This document shows positions 1 to 13,900 of a stretch of DNA of 64,000 nucleotides, one piece after another. The notes under the pieces were generated by a model. It did not search any database and was not told the DNA's origin. It saw only the letters and a program-made list of their open reading frames with translations. The stretch comes from Saccoglossus kowalevskii (taxonomy: Eukaryota; Hemichordata; Enteropneusta; Harrimaniidae). Each line of letters opens with the position of its first letter. Within the stretch, counting starts at the first letter, position 1. The stretch is from the NCBI RefSeq assembly GCF_000003605.2, contig NW_003120918.1:588546-652545 (forward strand), read 5' to 3'. The position numbers and the translations under genes are program-made.

Positions 1-3000
1 CATATTCGATGAAATGGAAAATACTTTTACAAGTGTAATTCATATATATGATATTGCACAATGTAGTTAATAGTTGGTAATGAATTAAATCACTGTGACG
101 ACTGAAGCAATTTTATTGTTCGAATGGCCGCGTCTTTGCGGCAAAGTACGTATCTAAAATTCCATTCATTTACAGTTTCACTGGAAACAACATTCCAACA
201 ATATTTTCCCCCTTATAACAAGCTGTCCTGCAAGAAAAACAAACACACTTAAAAATAATGCTCCACGGAAAGTGGCTGGCACGATTTTGGCATAGTTTAA
301 TAATCAGTGACCAAGCTGTTTTATAAAAATATTTTAGATAATGCTGAATTATATAACTTGACATAATGAGAATTTAAAGGATTAAACTAATAAAATAAAT
401 CGATTTTTTGCACTAAAGTCAACCACTTCAAACTAGATAACTGAATACGAGTAGTATGTTGCATGAACGTCACCATTTTATTCGAAGTAAAACATAATTT
501 CTGTAAATCTGCGAAACTGTATGAGAATGTTGTTCACGCCACTGCGGATACTGCGTGGTCACAGTGGGTGTATGTTATTTTACTTCTTTTGTGTGGACGA
601 ACAATCACCGAAGAAAAGTCGATCGTGAAATACACGCTATATTTATGTATGTATGTATGTATGTATGCGTCATTCCCTCGCCGGCTTTGCTTTCACTGGC
701 CACCAATGCGACTCATCGATCTGAAGGTCTAGGGTTGAGTTACTATCTGTGAATACTGATGAATAAAATCTATACCTGTTTTAAATAAATAAGTTGCGTT
801 CTCAATCCCCATCATGGTACAGTAATACTAGCGTGTGTCTTGCATGTACAAGAACGCCTCTTTGTGCAGTTAAAAGAAAATTTATAGTTTAAGTAACAAC
901 AAGTAAGGAAGAACAGTATGAGTGATAATATATGAATATATCTGCAATTCGCATGCCATTAAAATGTCGTGTTATTTTCAACGAACGATGAAAGGAAATA
1001 TTAACTTAAAGGTTTTAAAAGTTCGATTTTTAATAAATGCATCAAGTGAAGGTGACACCGTTAGAGGGTTAAAGAGTCAACGCTTTAAGCAAGGTAATTA
1101 GGAACATTAAAAGTATTACACGCGTATTTCCTATGGAGTATAATTAGTTCGATAATTAGTTCGATGACCTTTAGACGCACTACGGTATACGGTATACCAG
1201 AAGTATATCGTTGCCATTGTGAAAGGGTATTGCGATGTGATGTTTTCAGTTGCGGTGATTCGCACGGGCGCATTCCTATGCATTTCTGACAGAAGTAATG
1301 GTCGCACTTAAACTGAAACATTTAATATAGTGAGCTTTTGATGAGATCCGTTTAAAATAATTTCGCGTTTTAAGATGAAACCCGACAATTACCCTGGCTC
1401 GTCAACAATTCACATCTAATTGGGCCTCTGAAATTATTTTAATTATTTCAATGTAAAATCCGTTAAACCACGTTGCTATGACAACCTGATTCGCAAAACC
1501 TGACGAATCTGTCTCTAGTTTCAAGTTGATCCTAACGAACAAATTGTCGAAAGTAGGTAATGGAATTGATCATTTCTTTCAGCGAAAGCTTTTCAAAACG
1601 TGTTTGTTCGTACTACGCGTGTTTCAATATATGCGTGTACATGACCTTCATCGTTGGACATAGACACGTGGCATTGGTCACCAAATCGAACAATTCAATT
1701 CTCAAAATAATAAATTAATATAACGCCTTCTGTACCGGCCATGCATGTTACAAACATTATGTAGTTGTTATAATAATTATATTCAAGATTGTAACGGCGA
1801 CGTAGACACTGGTGATAACACTTACTAACCGCAATTTACTTTAAAAGAAACATCGATTTAATGAATACGTAATGCGCGCCACAGGTCAGTTGTTCGTTGA
1901 CTAATTGCATACATTCCCCTCAATATAATGTATTGGATTAGGACCATGGCGGTCAGACCCATTCATGTAATGTTAATGACGTCAGAATAGGAAACATTGT
2001 TTCTCTTCATGACCATTAGCTATCTGGTGGGTTGTTCGCTTCGTGTAACCCATTAACGGAAATTGGGGAACTATATTACGATAATATGCAGCTTGGGGAA
2101 TGTTGTAAATAATTAGCCTAGCAGGGGCACAGCGATTACCCCATTGCATTGGCGATGCGATGCATGGTTTAAATAGGATGATACAGCAAGATATGATGGT
2201 TAATACATGTCATCTTAGAAGTTCAAAAGGCTGCCAGTGGGTATTTAACCTTGTTAATATGTCTAGTTTAAATTGTACATTCGTGGAATGCTATCAGCGA
2301 TGCTTAAACCGCGCGCTATTAAATAAATCATACTTCAATACGTTTCAAGCGCCGTGGTCGTCGCATCGCGTCCGATGTGGATTGTATACGACGTGTACAA
2401 CGTTTAAAGATATTTATATATTGGCATGGTGGCAAATCGCTAAACAGAGTTTGGAAACATATACTGAAAAAAACGGAGTTAATTTTTTGTGAATCTTTGA
2501 GAATTCATATGACAAAATTAAGGACATGATGTGCGTTGTAGAGACGCTCCTATACATGAGCACGAAATACCAGAATGAAATGATAATGTGTTGAGAGAGG
2601 TGTAACGTGTGTACCATTGGATGTTCAATTAAATTAGATTTCAAATAATCCATAACATTCTCATCGACGTTAAAAACATTTGTGGAGTCTGAACTAGAGG
2701 ATTCTATATAGTTGATATTTAATGGTGTGAAAAGATACTGAAAAGCAGTGTAAAATACAGTAAAGTAAATAACAAAATGAAACCCGAGAAACTCAGGTCG
2801 ACTAATTAGTGACAGAGGCAAGGCAAGTGACACACCTGCGCAGGCTATCAGGGTGTACGGCTTTGTGACTCGTGGCGGTACTCACATAAAACGGTGGTAT
2901 AGGTGCGACACGCACGATCGTTGTCTTTTTTTGTAGTGCTGAATAGATGAGTGTTTATTTGGAAACAACGGGAGTTACAATATATGTATTTTAGCAACGT

Positions 3001-3956
3001 ACAATGACAATGGGTTGTAAAAACAAAATATTCGTCGTTCTCGTAATATATTGTTGGCAGATGTCAGCTGAACATCGCTCTCATCGGTACCTACCTTCCT
3101 ACGAGTTGTCTTCCATAACATACATTCAAATCAACGGAAACGGAAATTGGGGACCAATATTTTCATACTCAAATCGAGTATTAGAATCGACAACCTATGT
3201 AAGGAACTTTGAAATACCCTAAGATAATGTGTAAAACACAGATAGATAGATTCAGTATCAAATATTTTCAACAATACTACAGCAAAAATACATTTATTGC
3301 AGCCTGTTGCCCCGCCAGTCAGACCTTCGTAAAATTGGAACTTCATTTCGGATTCAACAAATTCTTCCATAACGTTAATCATCAAAGATCAACGTACACC
3401 AGCGATATTAATAGGTATATTACATCAGAATTAATTTAAACGATCAGATTTGAGCTGCAGTCACACAGTCATTCAAAACCAAACACACGAAGAAAAGATT
3501 TCGCATTAGATAAAACGTTAATTGCAAGAAAGACAATGTAATATATGTTCTCCCTTGTCTAACATGTGGTATTCACTTACGTACGAAATGTTTATTCCAT
3601 ACACGTCTCAACGGCCATTGCCAACATATTAATGAATGTCCTTTTATGATACCATACATTCGTACACCAGAATACACACACTCGATGCTGAAGCTGTACA
3701 AATCACACTATTATGTAATATTAACAATTCTGACAACAAAATAACTAAACAGTATAAAAGCCAGTGAATTCACCAAGCAGAAACTAAGTTTCCTGAAGGA
3801 GTGAACGACTACCAGACCCTTTCATTTCAATACTAATCTCCCCAATCCAATAAAGAGTTTTGCACATGCGCACATTAGCTTACTTTCTTTCACCCTGATA
3901 TGATAATTCAGGTCCCATGCCACTAATTGAAACTTTTCAGACGACATTGTTAACAT
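1..3956. other. Intergenic, no supported gene
   Basis: AT-rich sequence with only short scattered ORFs. A (TATG)n microsatellite lies at about 645-668. The longest frame (2414-2833, minus, 139 codons) is hydrophobic, has no motif I recognise and has poor coding character. Confidence 0.6.
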
Positions 3957-3965
3957 ATGATGAGA

Positions 3966-4508
3966 TAGCCCTGCGTACAGTGCTGTGTGCACGGGAACGC
4001 GTTCGGTTGATAGATGTCCCCACCACAGCCCTGCGTACCTTCATAGACAAAGTCCGGGACTTTGAAAAATATAAATTTGTTAATGAAATAACATGCCCAG
4101 GTACCAAAAATGATGATCGATCACCAGATATATCCAGAACTTCCAGTTAGGAGTCCAATTGTGGATGGAATCGGCTACTTTGCCCTAAAAAATAAACACA
4201 TTATCTTGCGTGAATGAAATTAAAAATGGCGGTGTTTGATGGATAATTCCTCCGGTACCAAAGCGTTTACATTGTGTCCGTCTTTACTAGTTGCTTTTTA
4301 AAGACATTTCAGTTTCAGATAACTTTGTAATGGTTGTTACGGATAACTATCGTCATTTCAACCGATTATGGCTGGGAAACTACTTATTTTTAACTTGCGC
4401 ACCAATTACGGTGCGCTCCCGGACTTCGTCTATGGAGATACGCAGGGCTGTGGTAAGGACATCTATCAACCGAACGCGTCCCCGAACACAGCAATGTACG
4501 CAGGGCTA
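3966..4508. mobile_element. Non-autonomous Mutator-like element (MITE), 543 bp, with 9-bp target-site duplication
   Basis: Inverted arms of about 100 bp start TAGCCCTGCGTAC at 3966 and end GTACGCAGGGCTA at 4508. The arms share CGCGTTCGGTTGATAGATGT and CCACAGCCCTGCGTA. The element is flanked on both sides by ATGATGAGA (3957-3965 and 4509-4517). Long arms with a 9-bp duplication are the hallmark of Mutator-like elements. No transposase is present; the short ORFs inside are incidental. The AGCCCTGCGTAC end motif recurs about 70 bp into each arm. Superfamily placement is inference; the boundaries are directly seen. Confidence 0.85.
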
Positions 4509-4632
4509 ATGATGAGATTGCTATATAAAATTAATAGACAAAGTTGGAAACATGGCTCACAAATTGGGAATCAACATGCTAGTAATCAACCACATGAAAA
4601 AACTAACATGTTGGCCAGCTCAAAAAACTCTA

Positions 4633-7600
4633 TTATATCATGGCAGTTCGGTGTAATAAAGCAGTGTAGAAATTGTCTTATCCAATATATCATGGCAGTT
4701 CAGTGAAATAAAGCAGTGTAATAATTGTCTTATCCCATATATCATGGCAGTTTAGTGTAATAAAGCAGTGTAATAATTGTCTTATCTCATATATCATGCA
4801 GTTCAGTGTAATAAAGCAGTGTAATAATTGTCTTTATCCCATATATCATGGCAGATCAATGTAATAAAGCAGTGTAGAAATTGTCTTATCCAATATGTCA
4901 TGGCAGTTCAGTGTAATAAAGCAGTGTAATAATTGTCTTATCCATATATCATGGCAGTTTAGTGTAATAAAGCAGTGTAATAATTGTCTTATCTCATATA
5001 TCATGCAGTTCAGTGTAATAAAGCAGTGTAATAATTGTCTTTATCCCATATATCATGGCAGATCAATGTAATAAAGCAGTGTAGAAATTGTCTTATCCAA
5101 TATGTCATGGCAGTTCAGTGTAATAAAGCAGTGTAATAATTGTCTTATCCAATATATCATGGCAGTTCAGTGTAATAAAGCACTGTAATAATTGTCTTAT
5201 CTCATATATCATGGCAGTTCAGTGTAATAAATCAGCGTAATAATTATCTTAATCCAATATATCATGCCAGTTCAGTGTAATAAAGCAGTGTAGAAATTGT
5301 CTTATCCAATATATCATGGCAGTTCAGTGTGATAAAGCAGTGTAGAAATTGTCTTATCCAATATATCATGGCAGTTCAGTGTAATAAAGCAGTGTAATAA
5401 TTGTCTTATCCAATATATCATNNNNNNNNNNNNNNNNNNNNNNNNNNNNNNNNNNNNNNNNNNNNNNNNNNNNNNNNNNNNNNNNNNNNNNNNNNNNNNN
5501 NNNNNNNNNNNNNNNNNNNNNNNNNNNNNNNNNNNNNNNNNNNNNNNNNNNNNNNNNNNNNNNNNNNNNNNNNNNNNNNNNNNNNNNNNNNNNNNNNNNN
5601 NNNNNNNNNNNNNNNNNNNNNNNNNNNNNNNNNNNNNNNNNNNNNNNNNNNNNNNNNNNNNNNNNNNNNNNNNNNNNNNNNNNNNNNNNNNNNNNNNNNN
5701 NNNNNNNNNNNNNNNNNNNNNNNNNNNNNNNNNNNNNNNNNNNNNNNNNNNNNNNNNNNNNNNNNNNNNNNNNNNNNNNNNNNNNNNNNNNNNNNNNNNN
5801 NNNNNNNNNNNNNNNNNNNNNNNNNNNNNNNNNNNNNNNNNNNNNNNNNNNNNNNNNNNNNNNNNNNNNNNNNNNNNNNNNNNNNNNNNNNNNNNNNNNN
5901 NNNNNNNNNNNNNNNNNNNNNNNNNNNNNNNNNNNNNNNNNNNNNNNNNNNNNNNNNNNNNNNNNNNNNNNNNNNNNNNNNNNNNNNNNNNNNNNNNNNN
6001 NNNNNNNNNNNNNNNNNNNNNNNNNNNNNNNNNNNNNNNNNNNNNNNNNNNNNNNNNNNNNNNNNNNNCATGGCAGTTCAGTGAAATAAAGCAGTGTAAT
6101 AATTGTCTTATCTCATATATCATGGCAGTTCAGTGTAATAAATCAGCGTAATAATTGTCTTTATCCCATATATCATAGCAGTTCAATGTAATAAAGCAGT
6201 GTAGAAATTGTCTTATCCAATATATCATGCAGTTCAGTGTAATAAAGCAGTGTAATAATTGCCTTTATCCCATATATCATGGCAGTTCAATGTAATAAAG
6301 CAGTGTAATTATTGTCTTATCTCATATATCATGGCAGTTCAGTGTAATTAAGCAGTGTAATAATTGTCTTTATCCCATATATCATGAAAGTGCAGTGTAA
6401 TAAAGCAGTATAATAATTGTCTTATCCCATATATCATGGAAGTTCAGTGTAATAAAGCAGTGTAATAATTGTCTTTATCTCATATATCATGGCAGTTCAG
6501 TGTAATAAATCAGTATAATAATTGTCTTATCTCATATGTCATGGCAGTTCAGTGTAATAAAGCAGTATAATAATTGTCTTTATCTCATATATCATGGCAG
6601 TTCAGTGTAATAAAGCAGTATAATAATTGTCTTATCTCATATGTCTTGGCAGTTCAGTGTAATAAAGCAGTGTAATAATTGTCTTAACCCATATATCATG
6701 GAAGTTCAATGTAATAAAGCAGTGTATTTATTGTCTTATCCAATATATCATGGCAGTTCAGTGTAATAAAGCAGTATAAAAATTGTCTTTATCTCATATA
6801 TCATGGCAGTTCAGTGTAATTAAGCAGTGTAATAATTGTCTTTATCCCATATATCATGGCAGTTCAGTGTAATAAAGCAGTATAATAATTGTCTTATCCC
6901 ATATATCATGGAAGTTCAGTGTAATAAAGCAGTATAATAATTGTCTTTATCTCATATATCATGGCAGTTCAGTGTAATTAAGCAGTGTAATAATTGTCTT
7001 TATCCCATATATCATGGCAGTTCAGTGTAATAAAGCAGTATAATAATTGTCTTATCCCATATATCATGGAAGTTCAGTGTAATAAAGCAGTGTAATAATT
7101 GTCTTTATCTCATATATCATGGCAGTTCAGTGTAATAAAGCAGTATAATAATTGTCTTATCTCATATGTCTTGGCAGTTCAGTGTAATAAAGCAGTGTAA
7201 TAATTGTCTTAACCCATATATCATGGAAGTTCAATGTAATAAAGCAGTGTAATAATTGTCTTATCCCATATATCATGGCAGTTCAGTATAATAATTGTCT
7301 TATCCCATATATCGTGGAAGTTCAGTGTAATAAAGCAGTATAATAATTGTCTTTATCCCATATATCATGGCAGTTCAGTGTAATTAAGCAGTATAATAAT
7401 TGTCTTATCTCATATGTCTTGGCAGTTCAGTGTAATAAAGCAGTGTAATAATTGTCTTAACCCATATATCATGGAAGTTCAGTGTAATAAAGCAGTGTAA
7501 TAATTGTCTTATCCCATATATCATGGCAGTTCAGTGTAATAAAGCAGTATAATAATTATCTTATCCCATATATCGTGGAAGTTCAGTGTAATAAAGCAGT

Positions 7601-7950
7601 ATAATAATTGTCTTATCCCATATATCGTGGAAGGTCAGTGTAATAAAGCAGTATAATAATTGTCTTATCCCATATATCATGCAGTTCAGTGTAATGAAGC
7701 AGTATAATAATTGTCTTATCTCATATGTCATGGCAGTTCAGTGTAATAAAGCAGTATAAAAATTGTCTTTATCTCATATATCATGGCAGTTCAGTGTAAT
7801 AAAGCAGTATGATAATTGTCTTTATCTCATATATCATGGCAGTTCAGTGTAATAAAGCAGTATGATAATTGTCTTATCTCATATATCATGGCAGCAGTGT
7901 AATAAATCAGTGAAGTATTTTCTTTATCTCATATACGATGGCAGTTCACT
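4633..7950. repeat. Minisatellite, unit about 52-53 bp, with higher-order structure
   Basis: Dozens of tandem copies of a unit reading roughly ATCATGGCAGTTCAGTGTAA, then TAAAGCAGTGTAATAATTGT, then CTTATCCCATAT. Variants (CTTATC or CTTTATC, GTGTAATAA or GTATAATAA, ATCATGG or ATCATGC) recur in blocks. A four-unit block of about 205 bp is repeated at 4746 and 4951, and three-unit blocks of about 159 bp recur near 6839 and 6998. The N gap at 5422-6068 lies inside the array, so true copy number is unknown. Units degenerate after 7890. Confidence 0.97.
5422..6068. other. Assembly gap (N) inside minisatellite
   Basis: A run of 647 N. It is flanked on both sides by array units, so the missing sequence is almost certainly more of the same repeat. 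Confidence 0.99.
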
Positions 7951-10900
7951 GACGGCATTTCAGATCTTCAACTTCATTATTTCCCTATAATCAGCTTCAT
8001 TATATTGGCGATTTGTCACGGATTGTGAAAGGCGTCGCAATAAATTGTCTTTCAAATAATATTTGTTATCAATGTTTCCTTCAAACCACAAAAACGTTGC
8101 TTAATTGAAATAAACTGATGGCAAATTCTTTTGTGTAAATGAACTAAAATGTCAATAATACGCGCTCACAAACTATGACCTCTGTTTTTCGGTTCTTAGA
8201 AGAGACAGAACAGATATGTTTGAAAAAAAAGGAGATCATATTCGTGACCCAATGATATCAGATTTATTTAAATGAGTGTAGTAGTTTCCGCGTGTTACTT
8301 GGTCTATATCCATTACCTTGTTTAATAAATCCGATATTGTTGGTTCACTCGCTATATATTCTATTTTATCCAGGCACTCTTGTAATATTGATTCAATCGA
8401 AACCCTGGATAAAACCCAATGTGCGAGGGATTGTCCATTCTAGAAATACACGTACCATAAAGTACTATAAACTCAACAGATGATTTCATCGTCAAGACGA
8501 AACTTGTAAAGTGCACAAATAAACAACTCATGTGTATCTTCATCTGTTGCTTATGATTGCCTGGTCATTCTTTCTCCAAGCATAAGCTGCGGCTGCAATT
8601 AAAGTATTCAAATTAAGCGTGTTATTGTAATAGCGCATTCATAACACGCTACTTCAAGCTGTTTTTCTTGAGGAAGCGTCTCTGCTTTCAGTGCCGAGAC
8701 GCATTTGCCGATTTCGAATCTCGTCTTCCATGTTTCATATATGTGCATGTAATTTTAAATACTACAATCAATTATAATTATTATTGTTTTTATTAATTCA
8801 TTACTTTTTATGATTTTTATATCCATTTTGGATAATATTAATTATTAAATTTACTACAAAACATATATTTCGGTCTGAATACAGCCACTTTTTAATTACC
8901 GGTACGGCATTTTTGTATACAGTCTGGTTTTATGGAAATATGACGTGTTCATGTTATATATTTGGGTCTTTGTTTGCACGTGACTGTTCCTCCATAGGAT
9001 GCTTCGCAATTCTTGTTATTAAATATAGCTTAATATAATCATGGTCAGAAAGACCTGCCCAGTTAGGAACTTCCTCAGGGAATTCCTCTGACCACCATGC
9101 AACGAAGAACACTTGAGTGGAGGTAATCGAAATTACAGATACAAATAAAAGCAAGATTGTAACTCGCCAATGAAAGTAGACTCGCGTTTAGGCAACGAAT
9201 CTAAAAATCAAATCAACATTGTCTGAGTGGCAAGCTCATATAGAAACACTGTCAACCCACCAAAAGAGTCGACTCTCGTCCCCTGAAGTAATTTGTTTCT
9301 ACAAATCGCGATAAATCAAATGAGTATATTGAATAAATGACCAAAGCCATGCAGTATTTAATAATAACTTATAGGAATAAAACGAAAAAATACACACACT
9401 ACAATACATATAAAAATCAGTCTACTGGATAGAAATATCTGATTGAGTAGAAAGCCTGGAAAATCAGTTGGGATATCAATGAAATTGCCTGGATTCCCTT
9501 GCTAATTTTCACTCTTGTATTTACCTGTAACCTTAGCCGGTATAATGTCGCTTATTAAATCTCGTTCTTTGCATTTTAAAGTTTCTGTTCACAGGAGACG
9601 TCGGATTTTTCGACAAATCGTTACCGAAATATTTGCAATATTACTGATGTAAGAGGTTTTAATCTGACATCGCTGTTGGTTTGCTTACATAGATTGGTTT
9701 GATTGGTAGTAAACACAATCAAGGTATTTGAATGGAAGAAATGTACACTATATGTGGTCACGCTAAATAAAATCTATACTGTTAGATTTCTCTAAATTTA
9801 TCAAATCAAATCAGACCTATAGACGATCGGCAAGTTTGTGTATTTTTAACTTAATGTTTTTTACTGGATACAATTTGGCCTCACTGCTTACGATAGCCTT
9901 CCTGTTTTTAAACGCCGCACTGGCAGTGTCAAAAAACAACATTCTGACTATATAATAGTTCTGAAACAAAGGCGATAATGTCATAATGTCTTTATTCAGC
10001 GTAGTGACCACACTTTGACGAGAGATCCAGTGGATCTGCATATTTCGCGAGATCGAGACCGGGAAACCATACATGTTCCGGTAATTTAAATATATGAATA
10101 TCATATAATGATAGCATTGGTCATAAATGTCATGCAAACCTGGTTTGTTTTGGGGACAGAGAAGAAAACGTAGAATCCCAGGTGAAATCAATATTATGTG
10201 ACATATAAGTTATCCTTTGATATTTCTGCATGTGCGGGCAAACCCCCAAATGGACGTGTTTGTGTTGCTGGTCGAGAAGTCAATTTACATAAACAAGACG
10301 ACTCCGCAAACATAAATAGTGCTGCTTTATAAATTTATTTAGTGTCCCCTCACAACCTTAATAAGCAAGAATCACTCCGCACTGCGGCCAATTTAATAAG
10401 ACAGACAGCGATAAAGTCTAAACAAAATTGAAGCCTGACACTAACACTTTTGGCGTTATTAAACGTGGTGAAAGTATCAACCGAATAGTGTTCAAAGTTG
10501 TGCCATAACTCGAGACCTCTCCGTCACCGACGTCATACCGTAACTAACCAAATGACAATGCGATGATAGAATAGGGCCAGGGGCATGGTGACGACAGTTA
10601 CATACATCAACATCAATTCTACATCCTGTTCATCAAAATGTGATTTATCTAGTTTGTGCAGTCTATAAGTTGAAAACAAATTGCGGCTAGTCGGATTTTA
10701 TTAGATATCATACGCCTGGGGCTCCAGACAGCGAATGAAATGTACACAAATGAATGATCTACAAAGAACTGCCATTGTAGCGCTGTCTGTTCTTATAGTC
10801 GTAATCGTAATGCACTCAGGCCGATGACAATTAAGCAACGTATATATACAATGTACAATCAAATTAAGCTGAAGGCGGTCAATAAGTTGACCTAATTAAA

Positions 10901-13900
10901 TACACTGTATCACAGGCAATCTCCGCGGATTTCAACCAAAGTAGAGAAGGTACATTTCTCGATTGAAGTGGGCTTTCCGGGAGAAACGTTTTTTTTCTCT
11001 CTCTCTTTGATTTTGAAGGGGTAGTATTCGTGCAAGGGTTTTCTTTATTTTATTTTTCACTTTTAAAAATTAAATTGAATAATGCTGTTGGTTCTGAGGT
11101 CCTTTTGGGATACTTTTTTTTTGCGATACTTGGTCTAATCGAATGAGTATATGTGTTTTGAATGAATTTCTCTGAAAAAACTCGGCAGCCTGAAAAGAAT
11201 TCCTACTGATCTCCATATTTCAGTTTTGTTGAACAACATGAGAGATACTTATATTCGTGTACATGTTATAGTGGGACAGAAAAGAGAAACATGACAAAAT
11301 TCGCGTTAGACTGAAATATATCTTAATATTTCAAATAATTTGCATAATCTTGTGTAAATAAAACTAAATGATGAAATTTCGTTGAATGTTTTGCATTGGG
11401 GGCGCTGCAGGAACAAATCAACTAAATCATAATTCGGGACCCAAGCTTATGTTGTAATCTATGTCTCTGCTTTCATCATTCATCATGACGTCACGCTTGC
11501 TTAGATTACGGTCGCCTGGTTGCGATTAATGATGCATGGATACCTCGGCCCGTATGTATTGAGTGTCAAATTGGTTAAAACAAGAGTACTTCGTAATGCG
11601 TGTAGTACATGTCTGCATGTACCTGGCGCTAATGTAAAATGCGGACCATCAATGTCGATTCTATTCTATTCTATTCTGTACAACATTCTACTTTATACCA
11701 GTCATAATCATTCACAAGGCAACGTCTAGACAGTAAATAAATGTAACAGAAACAGGCATTAAATACCACGATATGATGCAGATGTAATTTTGATTTTCAT
11801 CTTTTTCGATCAATATTTATTGTTTGTGAAATAGACATTGAAATGAGGTTGTTCTAATCGGTGTATTAATCTCTGCTTTTTGTAAGGCATGTATATGTCG
11901 ACTGCAGATAACAGTGTGAACTCATTCTGTTCATCCACAATAGCGATAAAAGCAAAATCAATTCATCCCAGGTTTATATGGCTCGCATTTGAAAGCAGAG
12001 TAAGCTCCCTGGAAATGATGACGTCATCTACTTGAGTGACGTATAACCCCAACTGCAGTTTACTGTACTATTTGACAGTATATCCTTTACAAATTGGACG
12101 CTGGCAATCTAGATGTTATGACTCTGATCGACATGAGGTTCTCATCAAATGAGAAGTGTATACATAATTACCGGTCAAAGTTCATCTAGTAAACGGGTGC
12201 ACATTTGCATATGGTTTGCTGACACGACAAGGGCAAAAAATAGTTTCGGGTCAGATTGTACGGTACATGTGGAAAACAAATCATATGCACTGATAGAGGG
12301 CGCTTTATCAGTGGATGATGCTATGGACAAACTGTTATTAAGTAGCAGCATATTATATGAAACTGGTTAGCACGATTCCTCGTGCATTTCCAATGTCGTG
12401 CTCCTTTAATTTACAGTCGTGCTGGGAACGTTCGTCAATGCATGGTTTAGTCTTTAGTATATTGAACCTAATGGTGCCGTGTGTGAAGAATAATGAAGTG
12501 ATATTATACTTTAGTAAGCTTGCAATAAGGCGCGCCATCTGACGACGACACGCTTATGTGACGTCAATATGACCTAGATGGGTGTACATTGAACAATCTG
12601 TTGGTAGACAGTCGTAATTTTGAAATTAGAAAATATATTTTTGGTACAGACGGACGACAACAGATATAATAAAAATATCTACGATGCGAACGGCGTTCGG
12701 TTCACCTTTTTACGACACGGAAGTGCTTCGTCGTAGAGGGCGCAGCATATATATTCTTACATACCTTCTGTAAGGTGGCATATCGTTACATGTATAACAA
12801 CAGTTATAAAATAGCTTAGATTGAAAGAAAAACATTCAGCATAGAATACAACTGTCACACACTGTATTGCCAACATTCTGCACTCAGCGATTTTTTGAAA
12901 ATGTACACACCCATACCTAAACACTAACATGTCAAATATTCAATGTAGCAACAGGAAACCGCTTGGCATGTGTGGTCACAATTGGTTAAATTAATTATTA
13001 ATAATTTTAGGGGCGTGAGTTATTAACTAGTTAGGTTTAACCTGCCCTACACCCATAAACCACATAGTAAATACAAACAATTCCCATGTGCACTTAAGCA
13101 CACGCTCTTTTGAGTGTTAAGAATCTCATCTGATTTAACTACATTTAGGGTTTGAGAGGCGCCGAAAGTAAAATCGAGTTGGTATCTTATATTCAATGCG
13201 CTTGATTGATAAATGACAATGCCAGAAATATAATTCTTATCAAGGTCTGAGATCAGGCATCTTACAAAGTGCACTGTCAAGTGTTATTCTCTCAAAGCGT
13301 GAATACTCTCAAAACACTATGACAACTGATACCGTTTTACTCCCAAAGCAGCTGCGACACTGATTAAAAAAAAAACTCTGTTTGTTTAGTAGATCGTACA
13401 AGATTAGAGATTGTTATTTATGATCGGCTCCGTTGAATTGTATGTAAGCCTAATTATGTTCAAAATAACATGAGATGTTGGTCGGATATTACGCAATTAT
13501 ATTCGAACGAAATTTATGCAAACACATCATCCACATTATGCATATATTAGTGTGTGAAAAGACTAATCTATACAATAGAAAGTATAGTTACCGTCGCAAA
13601 TGTCTGAGCACTAATATGATAGCATTACTGTAACATATCTGTAGTGACATGCCACGACTGTTATTATGTATATGAGTATATGTAATTAACATAGATATGG
13701 GTGATTCGTTTCAATCTTGTTTTTGCTTATTAGGCGTAGTGGGTTATGATGTTGCGCTGCCGCGTTGCGTCTATATATTGCACTCTGTATTATGCAATAA
13801 TTATATGAATATTAAAATGATATACAACGATGAAACATATTGTGTGTCTTAAGTATTTACATTTTGATTGTACCGAAGATATTGAATGTCGCATGTCAGT

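Noticed and set aside
2414-2833. 139-codon minus ORF
   Set aside because: Hydrophobic and Ser-rich low-information sequence in an AT-rich region, no recognisable family or splice context. Chance is likely at this length in 64 kb.
5314-6123. Long ORFs across 5314-6123, 29215-30000 and 43135-43852
   Set aside because: They consist almost entirely of N; the apparent length comes from the assembly gaps.
4633-7950. CRISPR-like array
   Set aside because: Whole units are repeated without unique spacers of constant length, in an intron-bearing eukaryotic sequence. It is a minisatellite.
8630-8760. B-box-like sequence near 8709 as a tRNA or SINE
   Set aside because: TTTCGAATC departs from the B-box consensus and there is no A box at a suitable distance.
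9817-10191. 124-codon minus ORF considered as a degenerate receptor fragment
   Set aside because: None of the class A GPCR anchor motifs is present.
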